From: JAPUME01 sp027294185
GTDB lineage: Bacteria > Acidobacteriota > Terriglobia > UBA7540 > JAPUME01
Direction of reading: 5' to 3'
Assembly: GCA_963555835.3 (NCBI GenBank)
Contig: CAUVWZ020000001.1
Span: forward strand, 682,001 to 746,000
DNA: 64,000 nucleotides
The position numbers and the translations under genes are program-made. The notes beneath the pieces are model-generated. The model did not search any database. It was not told where the DNA came from and saw only the letters and a list, made by a program, of their open reading frames with translations. Every line of letters starts with the position of its first letter. The first letter of the stretch is position 1. Positions 24,405 through 32,579 of this stretch are shown piece after piece.

Positions 24405-25275
24405 TCGCCGCACAGGCCCCAATCCAGAACAGAAGATTTATGGCCAGGGGCCTGTCACGAAAGACGATTTCGGTGGGGCTTCCTCCCTGCCCTTTCTGAT
24501 GCGCCACGTAGAGGTAGCGAAAAATTCCGTACAGGACAAAGGGAACGGTGAGGAAAAGCTTGTTGGTTCCGAACTTGGCAACCGTCTCCTCCGAGAGGGT
24601 ATAGAGGGCGTAGGAAAGCACCGTGGAGGCCGTTAAGACGGAAATCAATTGATTGAGGAGTGTCGAAGAATAGTGCGTCAGGACAGCCCGATGCTTTTCG
24701 GCGTCGAGCTCCAGAAGGACCTGTTCGCCGCGACGTTTTTCAAATCCAAGGAAAAGTGCCAGCAGAGCCGTGCACAGTACCAGCCAGGGCGAGACCCAGG
24801 CGTCGATGGCCTCCGCACCACCAATGACGCGCAATACGAAACCACTCGCAATCGCCATCACATCAACGATGACCACCTGCTTGAGGTAGGCCGAATACGC
24901 CAGATTGACGGCCGCATAGAGCGCGGCGGGTACCAGCACATGCAATCCAAGCGTAAACAAGCCACCCAGCCCACCGGTCAGCAATACCGCCGCGAGTAGG
25001 GCCGCCGCTGCGGGCCGAACTTCGCCACTCGCCAACGGGCGCATACACTTGGCCGGATGCCGGCGGTCGGCCTCACGGTCGAACAGGTCATTGAAGATAT
25101 AGATTCCGCTCGATACAGCGCACCAACACAGGAATGCCTCAACCGAACGTTCCACCCCGCGGCTTTGCATGAGTTGCTGAGAAAAGACCAGCGGCGCCAG
25201 CACGAAGCCGTTCTTCAGCCACTGCTTCGGGCGCATCATCCGCACATAGGGGTATCGGGAGGAAGCCACTTCCAC
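24385..25275 (-). CDS. UbiA-family prenyltransferase, decaprenyl-phosphate phosphoribosyltransferase-like
   Basis: The 296-residue product has about eight to nine membrane helices and the first aspartate-rich motif NDLFDREADRRHPAKCMRP (about 62-80), which in this subgroup has the HPxK extension found in decaprenyl-phosphate phosphoribosyltransferases. The opening RPKQWLKNGFVLAPLVFS is also typical of that subgroup, not of quinone or heme synthases. Members attach phosphoribose or similar groups to polyprenyl phosphate for cell-envelope glycans. The neighbouring kinase gene for polysaccharide export is consistent. Its 3' end overlaps the pseudopilin-like gene by 20 bases. Confidence 0.82.
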   Translation of the reverse strand: MEVASSRYPYVRMMRPKQWLKNGFVLAPLVFSQQLMQSRGVERSVEAFLCWCAVSSGIYIFNDLFDREADRRHPAKCMRPLASGEVRPAAAALLAAVLLTGGLGGLFTLGLHVLVPAALYAAVNLAYSAYLKQVVIVDVMAIASGFVLRVIGGAEAIDAWVSPWLVLCTALLALFLGFEKRRGEQVLLELDAEKHRAVLTHYSSTLLNQLISVLTASTVLSYALYTLSEETVAKFGTNKLFLTVPFVLYGIFRYLYVAHQKGQGGSPTEIVFRDRPLAINLLFWIGACAAIIYWPE

Positions 25276-25585
25276 CTCGCAATTCTCCCACCTCGCCGTC
25301 AGAGTCCGAGGCAGAAGGTCATTCGCCTTGAAACTTAGAAGCTTACTTGCTGCAAGTTGTCAGAGCAACTACAGACTCGGAGAAATCATCCAAGGCTGCT
25401 CCGGCAGCGGATGAGAGGGCTAATTTTTTCGGGACAGAAAGAATAAATTTGGGAACTCGTGTCCGACAACTCCGATTCAGCCGGACGGAACGAGCGGGGC
25501 ATGGTTCGGCGGATTCCGGGTTCCGTCACCCGGGCAAGGCCTTCCCCCGCTCGCTAACTCCGCAGTTCAACGCCACCCGGTAAAC
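25276..25585. other. gene-free region between kinase and prenyltransferase
   Basis: About 310 bases lie downstream of the tyrosine kinase stop and upstream of the prenyltransferase start, both on the minus strand. I see no conserved motif, hairpin with T run, or RNA gene; it should contain the prenyltransferase promoter. Confidence 0.3.
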
Positions 25586-27862
25586 CTAAACGCGAGATTC
25601 CCGCGAGGTGTCACCGGAATCAGGGATACCGTAGTATTGATAGTAACGGTAATGGGGGGAGGAACTAAGATCGGCGGCATTGACGATAATTCCCAATAGG
25701 GGAGATCTAACGCTGGCAAGTAAGTCCCTGGCTCGCAACAACGGCGCCTTTTCGGTTTCATTGCTCCGCACCACCAGCAACACCCGATCCACCAGGACCG
25801 AAAGGATGACAGCATCCGTTACGGATAGCACGGGAGGAGAATCCACAACGATGAACTTGTAGTCTTTCCGCAAAGAGCCGATCGCCTCTCGGAATCGCTG
25901 GGAGGATAATATTTCGGCGGGATTCGGTGGAATGGGGCCCGTGGGCATGACGTCCAAATTGCTGATAAACGGGTGGGTAAAGGCAGCCTGCCTCAGAGAG
26001 CACCTGCCCGTCAGGTAAGAGGTTAACCCGGCATCCTGGTCCTGGCTCCCACGAAGCCCCTGGGCAAGGGCCGGCTTTCTCAGGTCGCCGTCCAACACCA
26101 GGGTTCGATCACCCAGTTGCGCGAGAGTCACGCCCAGGTTCAGTGTGGCGGTCGTCTTCCCTTCCCCGGGAAGGGCGCTGGTCACCAGAATCACCTGTGG
26201 CGGTGAGTCAACTTGAGAAAGAAGCAGAGAAGTCCGCAGGGCTCGAAATGCTTCGGCGACGTGGGAGGAGGGCCGCTCGTGAGTCATCACGTATGCCGCG
26301 TGAAGGTCCACCTCGTCGTCTCCTTTGGCAAGCATGGGCAACGGTTTCTTGTTCCCTGTCTCTTTAAGTTTTGTGTACTTGGGTACCACGGCGAGCAAGG
26401 GAAGACCGGTCAGCCTTTCCACCTCGGAGGGCGATTTAATGGTGTTATCCATATGTTCCCGCAAAAACGCGAGGCTGACTCCACCGAGCAAACCTACGAC
26501 CGCAGCCAGCATGATGTTCAACTTTTTGCGAGGACGGGTCGGCTGGGAGGGAATCAGCGCCGGGTCCACGATGCGGATATTGCTCGAACGCAAGCCTGCC
26601 GTGACACCCGCCTCCTTGATTCTTCGCAACAGGCCGTTGTAGAGCTCCTGGTTCGTCTCCGCCTCGCGCTTTAAGATGTTGTATTGAACCATCTTCTGCC
26701 CCAGCTCATTGGTCGCACCCTTTTGCCGCTCCAGGGCCTTTGCCAGCATGGATTCCCGCTGCAAGGAAGCTCGGTACTCAGACTCAACCCGGTCGACGAT
26801 ATTCCGCTTCTCTCTCTCCAGGGCCGCGGCCAAATCTTCTCTGCGCGCCTCCAACTTCAAAATCGTAGGGTATTGAGGTCCAAACTGGGTTAGGGCTTCC
26901 GCGTGCTCGTTGCTGATTTCAGCGTGTTTCTGAACCAGGTTCTGGATGACTTCACTGTCACGTACCGCCGGGATGGCATCCATTCTGCCCGACCGCGCCA
27001 GGCGAAAATTGGCTTCCTTGCGGATTCTCTCGCTTTGCGCTGCGGTCAACTCACGGTTCAGGTCGGACAGCCTTTGGGTTGTAATATTTTGCTTGTCATC
27101 GATGGCCCAAATTCGGTTCTGCTTCTCATAAGCAACTAGAATCTCTTCCGAGCTTTCAACCTTGATCTTGAGCTCACCGAGCTGTTGTGCCAGCCAGTCC
27201 GAGGCTCGAACCGTCGACTCGTAACGTGTGCGGAAATTGTGCTCAATGAAGTTTTCAAGGTGTGAATTCAAAACTTGAGCCGCCATTACCGGATCGTTCG
27301 CCTCAAACTCCACTTCAAGAAGGTGGCTCCTGCGCACACGATTCACTGTCAGCCGGTTAAGAAAGATGTCCAGAATCGCAGGCTTTGCTTGTGGCCCGGT
27401 GGAATTCCGAACTTTCTCGGCCCCGCGATCTCCCTTCTCACGCAGCATCTTAAATTCCGTATGGTTTTCCAGTCGCAAGGATCGGATCGTCTCAAGGGCA
27501 AGGGTCTCACTCTTCAAGATTCTGGCGCGTGTTTCGATAAAATCTTCTCCGCTCCAGTAGGTGTCCTGCGAGGCTGAATTCTCAAAGGGAAGCGCATTCG
27601 GGTTTTCCTTGTCGATCTCGACGCGAGCTGAGGCTTTATAAACGGGCTTCATCTTGAAGGATGAAATCGTAACAACCGTCACGATGGCGAGGATCACGGA
27701 AACAATCAGCCAGCGGTGGCTTCGCAACACCAACAGGTAGTCCTGGAGCGAAGGTCCACCCGACACCTCATCCCATTGCGATTCCCGAGAAACAACCGGA
27801 ACCAGAGAATCCACCCGGGACCCCTCGCCGTTCCGAAAGAAATATCTGTCACCCTGCTCCAT
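25586..27862 (-). CDS. Wzc-like polysaccharide co-polymerase with BY-kinase domain
   Basis: This 758-residue protein has a Wzz-type chain-length domain (membrane helices near 50-70 and 450-470, long coiled coil between them) and a C-terminal bacterial tyrosine kinase with Walker A SALPGEGKTT near 590, Walker A' LVLDGDLRKP and Walker B FIVVDSPP. A tyrosine cluster (HYRYYQYYG) lies at the C-terminus and is the usual autophosphorylation site. Such proteins set polymer length and drive export of exopolysaccharide. The PHP phosphatase at 861-1649 is the logical counterpart. It is followed on the same strand by the prenyltransferase gene. Confidence 0.92.
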   Translation of the reverse strand: MEQGDRYFFRNGEGSRVDSLVPVVSRESQWDEVSGGPSLQDYLLVLRSHRWLIVSVILAIVTVVTISSFKMKPVYKASARVEIDKENPNALPFENSASQDTYWSGEDFIETRARILKSETLALETIRSLRLENHTEFKMLREKGDRGAEKVRNSTGPQAKPAILDIFLNRLTVNRVRRSHLLEVEFEANDPVMAAQVLNSHLENFIEHNFRTRYESTVRASDWLAQQLGELKIKVESSEEILVAYEKQNRIWAIDDKQNITTQRLSDLNRELTAAQSERIRKEANFRLARSGRMDAIPAVRDSEVIQNLVQKHAEISNEHAEALTQFGPQYPTILKLEARREDLAAALEREKRNIVDRVESEYRASLQRESMLAKALERQKGATNELGQKMVQYNILKREAETNQELYNGLLRRIKEAGVTAGLRSSNIRIVDPALIPSQPTRPRKKLNIMLAAVVGLLGGVSLAFLREHMDNTIKSPSEVERLTGLPLLAVVPKYTKLKETGNKKPLPMLAKGDDEVDLHAAYVMTHERPSSHVAEAFRALRTSLLLSQVDSPPQVILVTSALPGEGKTTATLNLGVTLAQLGDRTLVLDGDLRKPALAQGLRGSQDQDAGLTSYLTGRCSLRQAAFTHPFISNLDVMPTGPIPPNPAEILSSQRFREAIGSLRKDYKFIVVDSPPVLSVTDAVILSVLVDRVLLVVRSNETEKAPLLRARDLLASVRSPLLGIIVNAADLSSSPHYRYYQYYGIPDSGDTSRESRV

Positions 27863-28277
27863 TAAATCACCTCAATCCACTGGCGCCACTCCCACCCAAC
27901 GTCCTGCCTGCGGTAGGGAACCCACTCCCAGTGCTTTTCATGCGATTAGAAGATTCTCACCTGTTCCTTGCATGCAACGTGCCGAAACGGCTACTCTTCA
28001 CCGCAAAAAGGGCTATAATTAACTCATTTAGTATCAACACTTACAGTTAAGCTAGGAATGACCAAAATCTTCGCCTCAAAAAGCACACTCGATCTAAATG
28101 GCTTGTTTTCAGTAGATTAATACGATTTGAATGCAGAGCAGAAAAATTCAGGATCGATTCGGATTACTTTTCTTCACAGAAAGTGCAAATAGTTGCACTT
28201 TTGGCAGAGGGTACTGAATTCTATCCCAACCAACGCCCCCCCTCGCGAAAGCAATCCAGTCCCTTTGCTTCGCCCGT
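27863..28277. other. A/T-rich gene-free region with perfect hairpin
   Basis: This 415-base stretch upstream of the tyrosine kinase is richer in A/T than its surroundings and presumably carries its promoter; TATAATT occurs near 28013-28019 on the plus strand. At 28180-28201, AAAGTGCAA and TTGCACTTT form a perfect 9-bp stem with a 4-base ATAG loop, 76 bases past the stop of the TPR gene, a possible terminator or operator. No long open frame is present. Confidence 0.5.
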
Positions 28278-29576
28278 TTACAGCGGCTTCGGCGGAGTGG
28301 CTTGGCTTGCAAGGGTTAGAGATACGTCGTCCACCCAGGCGGTACCCGAGAGCTTGTTGTTGAATTTCCGACTGGGCAGTCGGCGAACGACGACCACAAG
28401 AAGCCGGGTCCCGGGTCCGGTAGTAAATTCGGCTTCCTGCGGTGTCCAAGGGTGCGTACCTGTCAGGTTCGGCGTAAGCAGGTCAACTGCGCGGGCTCGA
28501 CCGGGATCATAGACCGAGAAGCGAATCCCATTGTCGGTCGAGATTTCCCGCGTCCGCAGAAAGGCTCGAAACCGATAGCGGGTTCGCGGCATGACCGGCA
28601 CGTACTGAAGCCAATGATTGAAGTTAATGTTGGTCGTTCCATCGAAATCGATTCGCAGCGAACGTAAACCGGATCGAGGGCTGGTCGAATCCAGCTCAAT
28701 GGCTGCGCCCCCGGCAGGCCGCCTGCGCCAGCCGAACCCTCCATTTACCGGCTCCCCTTCAAATCCTCCGTTCCAAATCACCTGGTCGCCGTTGTTCGGA
28801 GGCTCCCATGCACCGGCACTTCGGAGTGCCTGCTTCCACACCCGATCTGCGTCGCCAATCCGCTCCTGCCGGAAGAGGGCCTCCATGAGAGGAAACGAGC
28901 GGTTCAATTCAATCACCTCTCCCAGCCCGATGAATCTTTCCCAGGCGGAAAGAGCGGGGTCCAATTCCTCCTCCGCCACGAAATACGACAAGCCGGTTAG
29001 ATAGAAACCCTGCTCGGGAGGCAACACCTCATCCCAGATTCGATCCACATCGGGAAGAACCCGCCAGCAGACCGACAGCGCCACGCGCGTTAAACGGCGA
29101 TTCGCCAGCAGTGCGCGCCGGATCTCGGCAAAACCCGGGCTCAACTCTCCCTGACGCAGCAGGAAGTTCCCGTAGGCCCACGCCACCTGAGTCGAAATGG
29201 GGTAGTTCCCCTTCGCTGTTTCGAAGGCATCCCGCGCCGACTCTTGATCCGCGGATTGCTCGTAAGCACTGGCAAGATCCATCCAATAAGGGGTCGAGGC
29301 AGGATTCAGTTGAACGGCGCGCCGATAGAGCCGAATCGCCTCCTCGAGTTCTCGTCCCAGGAAATTTGCCTGGCGCAAGCGGGCCAGGCGGTGATAGTGC
29401 GAGGCATTTCCCGGCTCCATCCGGAGGGCCTTTTGAATCGCCCGGGGGTCGGATGAATTTCCGTAGGAGTGGGCCACCCATTTCATTACGGCCGACACCC
29501 CAAGCACGGCGCTCACGCCAAACAGAACCATGCCGAAAAGGATTCGGCTCGACGGTTTCTTGAGAGAGAGGATCAC
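28278..29576 (-). CDS. TPR protein with C-terminal carbohydrate-binding-like domain
   Basis: A single membrane helix (about residues 12-33) is followed by several TPR-like helix pairs (about 40-240, for example AIRLYRRAVQLNPASTPYWMDLASAYEQ). The C-terminal 150 residues form a beta-sandwich-like segment with WNGGFEGEPVNGGFGWR, RSLRIDFDG and WVDDVSL, the pattern of carbohydrate-binding-type domains. The protein is probably anchored in the inner membrane facing outward. It lies between the tyrosine kinase and the FecR protein on the same strand. A role in polysaccharide assembly is inferred from context, not from a family of known function. Confidence 0.75.
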   Translation of the reverse strand: MILSLKKPSSRILFGMVLFGVSAVLGVSAVMKWVAHSYGNSSDPRAIQKALRMEPGNASHYHRLARLRQANFLGRELEEAIRLYRRAVQLNPASTPYWMDLASAYEQSADQESARDAFETAKGNYPISTQVAWAYGNFLLRQGELSPGFAEIRRALLANRRLTRVALSVCWRVLPDVDRIWDEVLPPEQGFYLTGLSYFVAEEELDPALSAWERFIGLGEVIELNRSFPLMEALFRQERIGDADRVWKQALRSAGAWEPPNNGDQVIWNGGFEGEPVNGGFGWRRRPAGGAAIELDSTSPRSGLRSLRIDFDGTTNINFNHWLQYVPVMPRTRYRFRAFLRTREISTDNGIRFSVYDPGRARAVDLLTPNLTGTHPWTPQEAEFTTGPGTRLLVVVVRRLPSRKFNNKLSGTAWVDDVSLTLASQATPPKPL

Positions 29577-29656
29577 GAGAACGTTAAAGATTGGAGAATT
29601 TGTGCAGCGCGTTGGGATCGATTCCGGGTTGACCCTTCACTCCCAGGAATATTCTT

Positions 29657-30727
29657 CTAATTAGGAATCGACGGGCTGACCGGTGGGAGAGTGGGGCCGG
29701 AGCCAGGAGCGCTTCCGCCCCCGGAAGCCAATCCCAGTCCGGCGCCTGCGGCTGCGGCAGCTCCGACTCCGACCAGAATCACCCCGGTCTTCGATCCGCC
29801 CGCACTTCCTCCGCCCCCGCCGGCAAGAATAATCTGCCCCAGATCGGTCAGGGCCCCGGGCGTCACTTCCACCGGGCCCATGGTAAAGGGGCGGTAACCC
29901 CTCTTCGTAAACGTCACCTTATACCGCCCGGCGGGAATCCCATCCAGGCTGAACGAACCCATCCGGTCGGTTTGCGCCTGAAAGGCGATCCCCGCCCGCT
30001 CCTCGCTCTCCAGGGTAATGGTTGCACCCTCCACCACGAAGCTCTCCAGCCTAATGGTTGCACCCTCCACCACGAACAGCCGAGTGTCCACTACCGTTGC
30101 AGCGACAGACCCCGTCTCCTGCGGCGGAGAAATCTCAGCTCGGCGTTCCAGTTGTGTGGAAGGGGAAGATTCCTTCTGGCTCGACGAGCCTGATTGCGGC
30201 CCCGCCTGGGTGGAGGCGATCAGCCCTACCTCACCGGATTTCAGAGACAGCAACTGGCCGGCCCCGCTCACTTGCACCTGACCCTTGAGCACATTTACCC
30301 GAGCCTTACCGGAAGGGAGAAAGCTAACCTCGGCCACGACCGGGAAATCACCCTGTCCCTGGATGGCCACATCGTAGGCCTTGAGCGTTATACGGGTCCG
30401 GCCCATGCTTTCGAAACCCAAAGCCCCTTTTTCGAGGGAGATAACCAGATTCCCCTCTTCCAACGCCACCTGCGCACCGCTCATGGCGGCGAGCCGGACC
30501 CTCTCCTGAGGACCGGAAGACAGAGTTAAAGTGCTATCCTGCCCGGTGCCTATACGATCACCACTGAAGACGTTGACCTGCCCGGGCAGAGACATACCAT
30601 TGATCTGGGCCGGACCAGTGGTCCTGGCCACACCAATCAACTCCGCCGACCTAACTGACGGAGGAAGACTCGCACACAGGAGCAATATGAAAAACACCAT
30701 GGCGCTCCTGGCACTAAGTATCTTCAT
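29657..30727 (-). CDS. exported FecR-domain protein with carboxypeptidase-regulatory-like domain
   Basis: A signal peptide ends VRSA-E near residue 28. The next region (about 30-170) has the FecR beta pattern with GDRIGTGQDSTLTL, AKVNVLKGQVQV-like repeats, common in surface or polysaccharide-linked proteins. Residues about 225-300 form a transthyretin-like carboxypeptidase regulatory domain (GSFSLDGIPAGRYKVTFTKRGY). A glycine/alanine-rich hydrophobic segment GVILVGVGAAAAAGAGLGLASGG near the C-terminus may cross or insert in a membrane. A 36-base duplication (30006-30077) doubles a 12-residue strand. Function is unknown; FecR here is not part of a sigma-factor system because no ECF sigma gene adjoins. 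Confidence 0.8.
   Translation of the reverse strand: MKILSARSAMVFFILLLCASLPPSVRSAELIGVARTTGPAQINGMSLPGQVNVFSGDRIGTGQDSTLTLSSGPQERVRLAAMSGAQVALEEGNLVISLEKGALGFESMGRTRITLKAYDVAIQGQGDFPVVAEVSFLPSGKARVNVLKGQVQVSGAGQLLSLKSGEVGLIASTQAGPQSGSSSQKESSPSTQLERRAEISPPQETGSVAATVVDTRLFVVEGATIRLESFVVEGATITLESEERAGIAFQAQTDRMGSFSLDGIPAGRYKVTFTKRGYRPFTMGPVEVTPGALTDLGQIILAGGGGGSAGGSKTGVILVGVGAAAAAGAGLGLASGGGSAPGSGPTLPPVSPSIPN
30006..30077 (-). repeat. 36-bp tandem duplication inside the FecR gene
   Basis: Positions 30006-30041 and 30042-30077 differ at only two bases. Each copy encodes VVEGATI plus LES, giving two successive identical beta-strand segments. Confidence 0.85.
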
Positions 30728-30949
30728 AAATCTCTCTCTCTAAAAATGCTGTCTCAACTGCCATTATGAACTCCTCAAAAGGCCTCGTCAAGAAAGGAGT
30801 CCCTTTGATATCAAACAATTAGAAGGAAACGAGGGGCGTTGAAGCAGATATTCTAGAATTTATCCGGTCCCCCTTCCTGCGATAGCAGGGTGCAGGCGCG
30901 GGGGTGTGTAGGGTGAAAGGTGAGGTTTTCCACGCCCGTGGAAAACCTG

Positions 30950-31416
30950 CTATTGCCACGCGAAACGAAGGCCGAGGGCGAGGCCCACCCCGTGTGAGGC
31001 AGCGAGTGAGAATTGAGGCAGCCACCACGACTGGGAGCCTCTCTTCCTCAGCCGGTAGCTAAAGTAGGACTCTACGCCAATCAAGGCGAATTGGATGGGG
31101 TACATTTTCGCGCGTGATGTATAGGCAGCAACGGGTTACCCTCGTGGCAGGTCCCGTTTCGAATGCAGCGCTGGGTCATCTCCACGTCGGCGATGGTCAT
31201 ACCGACCGTGGCTGCCGTCATGAGCCAGAACTTGCGGTCGAGCGTACGGTTGGGAGCAATTTTTGCTGTTTCAGTTGTCGTCGTCAGGCGAAAATCCTGC
31301 GCCGCCAGTTTGGAAGAGAACAGCGCCACTGCAGCCAGGCTCACCAGCAAAATTCTGACGGTCACTGCACGGCGGTTAGAAGTTCCCCTTTTTTCTTTTC
31401 CAAATCTTGATTCCAT
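30950..31416 (-). pseudogene. small exported membrane protein gene with one frameshift
   Basis: The frame from 31416 encodes a signal peptide (ILLVSLAAVALFSSKLAAQ) and a segment RTLDRKFWLMTAATVGMTIADVEMTQ...NPLLP, ending early at 31081. If one base is added in the AAAA run at 31105-31108, translation passes from HHARK into MYPIQFALIGVESYFSY, RKRG, WWLPQFSLAASHGVG and RFAW, ending at TAG 30950-30952. The joined product of about 155 residues reads as one coherent protein with two or three hydrophobic helices, a pattern I associate with unnamed small acidobacterial membrane proteins. A GGAGGGAG ribosome site precedes the ATG. The break may be a real mutation, ribosomal slippage or a sequence error. 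Confidence 0.6.
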
Positions 31417-31660
31417 TCTCCCTCCTCAGACGGCCCGAAATCTCCCGGCCAGTGGCTATGGAGTCCTGCAATCAGCGACCAGCGATATTCGATCAGGGGC
31501 GAATCCCCTACGCGGGGGCCGACTCCACCCTTTACTTCGGCAGCAGAGGAGGAAAGTTAAAGGCTAATTTCGATGTATGTTGATGGAGTGAAAGGATAAC
31601 TCAGAGGGGTAGGGGGGTAAGCCGTGGGAGGAGGAGTGAGCTGATAGAGATCAACAAAAA

Positions 31661-32509
31661 TCAGCGGGGGGTTAAGGGTGCCCCCTGCGAGGGGCCGGTA
31701 GTCCTACATTCCTCAAAGATCGCCAGCAACCTATCGCTCCCGGCGGAGAATGCCCCAAATCCATCCAGCTTGGGGCTACGCCGATTGAAAACGGGAGGTT
31801 CTCCTGCGAGAGTGCTCACGACGCCTCCACTGGCCAGGACCAGCGCGGCTCCCGCAGCCACATCCCACTCATGCTTGGGCACAAGCGTCCAGGTGGCATC
31901 GGCCAGCCCGCCGGCGACGCAGGCCAGCTTGTAGGCCACAGAACCCATGGGGCGAATTCTGAAGGGTGCATCGCGGAAGCGCTCCCATTCGCCCCGCTTC
32001 GTCTCGCTACGACTGGCGAGCACCACCGCATCCTGGGGTTCGGGGAGGGAGCGTCGCACAGAGGGCTTCCCGTTCAGCGTGACTCCGGTCTCAATGGAAC
32101 CCAGGAATGTTTCACCCGTGGCAGGATTGCAAATTCCCCCGGCGACGGCCCGGCCGTCTTCCACCAGCCCGATCGAGACACACCATTCGGGGACCTTATC
32201 GACAAACTCGCGCGTACCATCCAAAGGGTCCACAATCCACACGCGCCGCTTCTCGAGCCGCGCCGGATCGTCGGCCGTCTCCTCCGACAACCAACCCTCC
32301 CCTTCCCGTGGCAGCAATTCCCGCAACCGCTCGTCAACCGTGCGATCAATGACGGTTACCGGATCATTCTCTCCCTTGAATTCTACGGTGATCTCACCTG
32401 GAGCAAGACCACGGATGACATCCAGGGCACACTCAAGACCTTCAGCAATTCGCCGAAGGTCGTCCCGGCGGATTTCTTTGCGCGCTTCTTTAGACTCTGG
32501 GATCACGGT
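31661..32509 (-). CDS. cysQ: inositol-monophosphatase family protein, CysQ-like 3'(2'),5'-bisphosphate nucleotidase
   Basis: The product has the metal-binding motifs of the family: EE in GEGWLSEETADD, DPLDGTREFVD near 100-110 and WDVAAGAALVLASGG near 215. Together with the preceding ATP sulfurylase/APS kinase gene this supports a CysQ-like enzyme that removes the 3'-phosphate of PAP or PAPS. GTG 32509 is taken as start because AGGA lies 5 bases before it and it avoids a 56-codon extension that would run inside the upstream gene. 282 residues is the family length. It is the last gene of the sulfate operon. Confidence 0.82.
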   Translation of the reverse strand, partial: TVIPESKEARKEIRRDDLRRIAEGLECALDVIRGLAPGEITVEFKGENDPVTVIDRTVDERLRELLPREGEGWLSEETADDPARLEKRRVWIVDPLDGTREFVDKVPEWCVSIGLVEDGRAVAGGICNPATGETFLGSIETGVTLNGKPSVRRSLPEPQDAVVLASRSETKRGEWERFRDAPFRIRPMGSVAYKLACVAGGLADATWTLVPKHEWDVAAGAALVLASGGVVSTLAGEPPVFNRRSPKLDGFGAFSAGSDRLLAIFEECRTTGPSQGAPLTPR

Positions 32510-32579
32510 TGTCCTGAAAACGAGATGTGCGGGAGTCAGGCGTCTGCTGAGAATGGGTGCAGCGATTTCCTCCCCAAGG

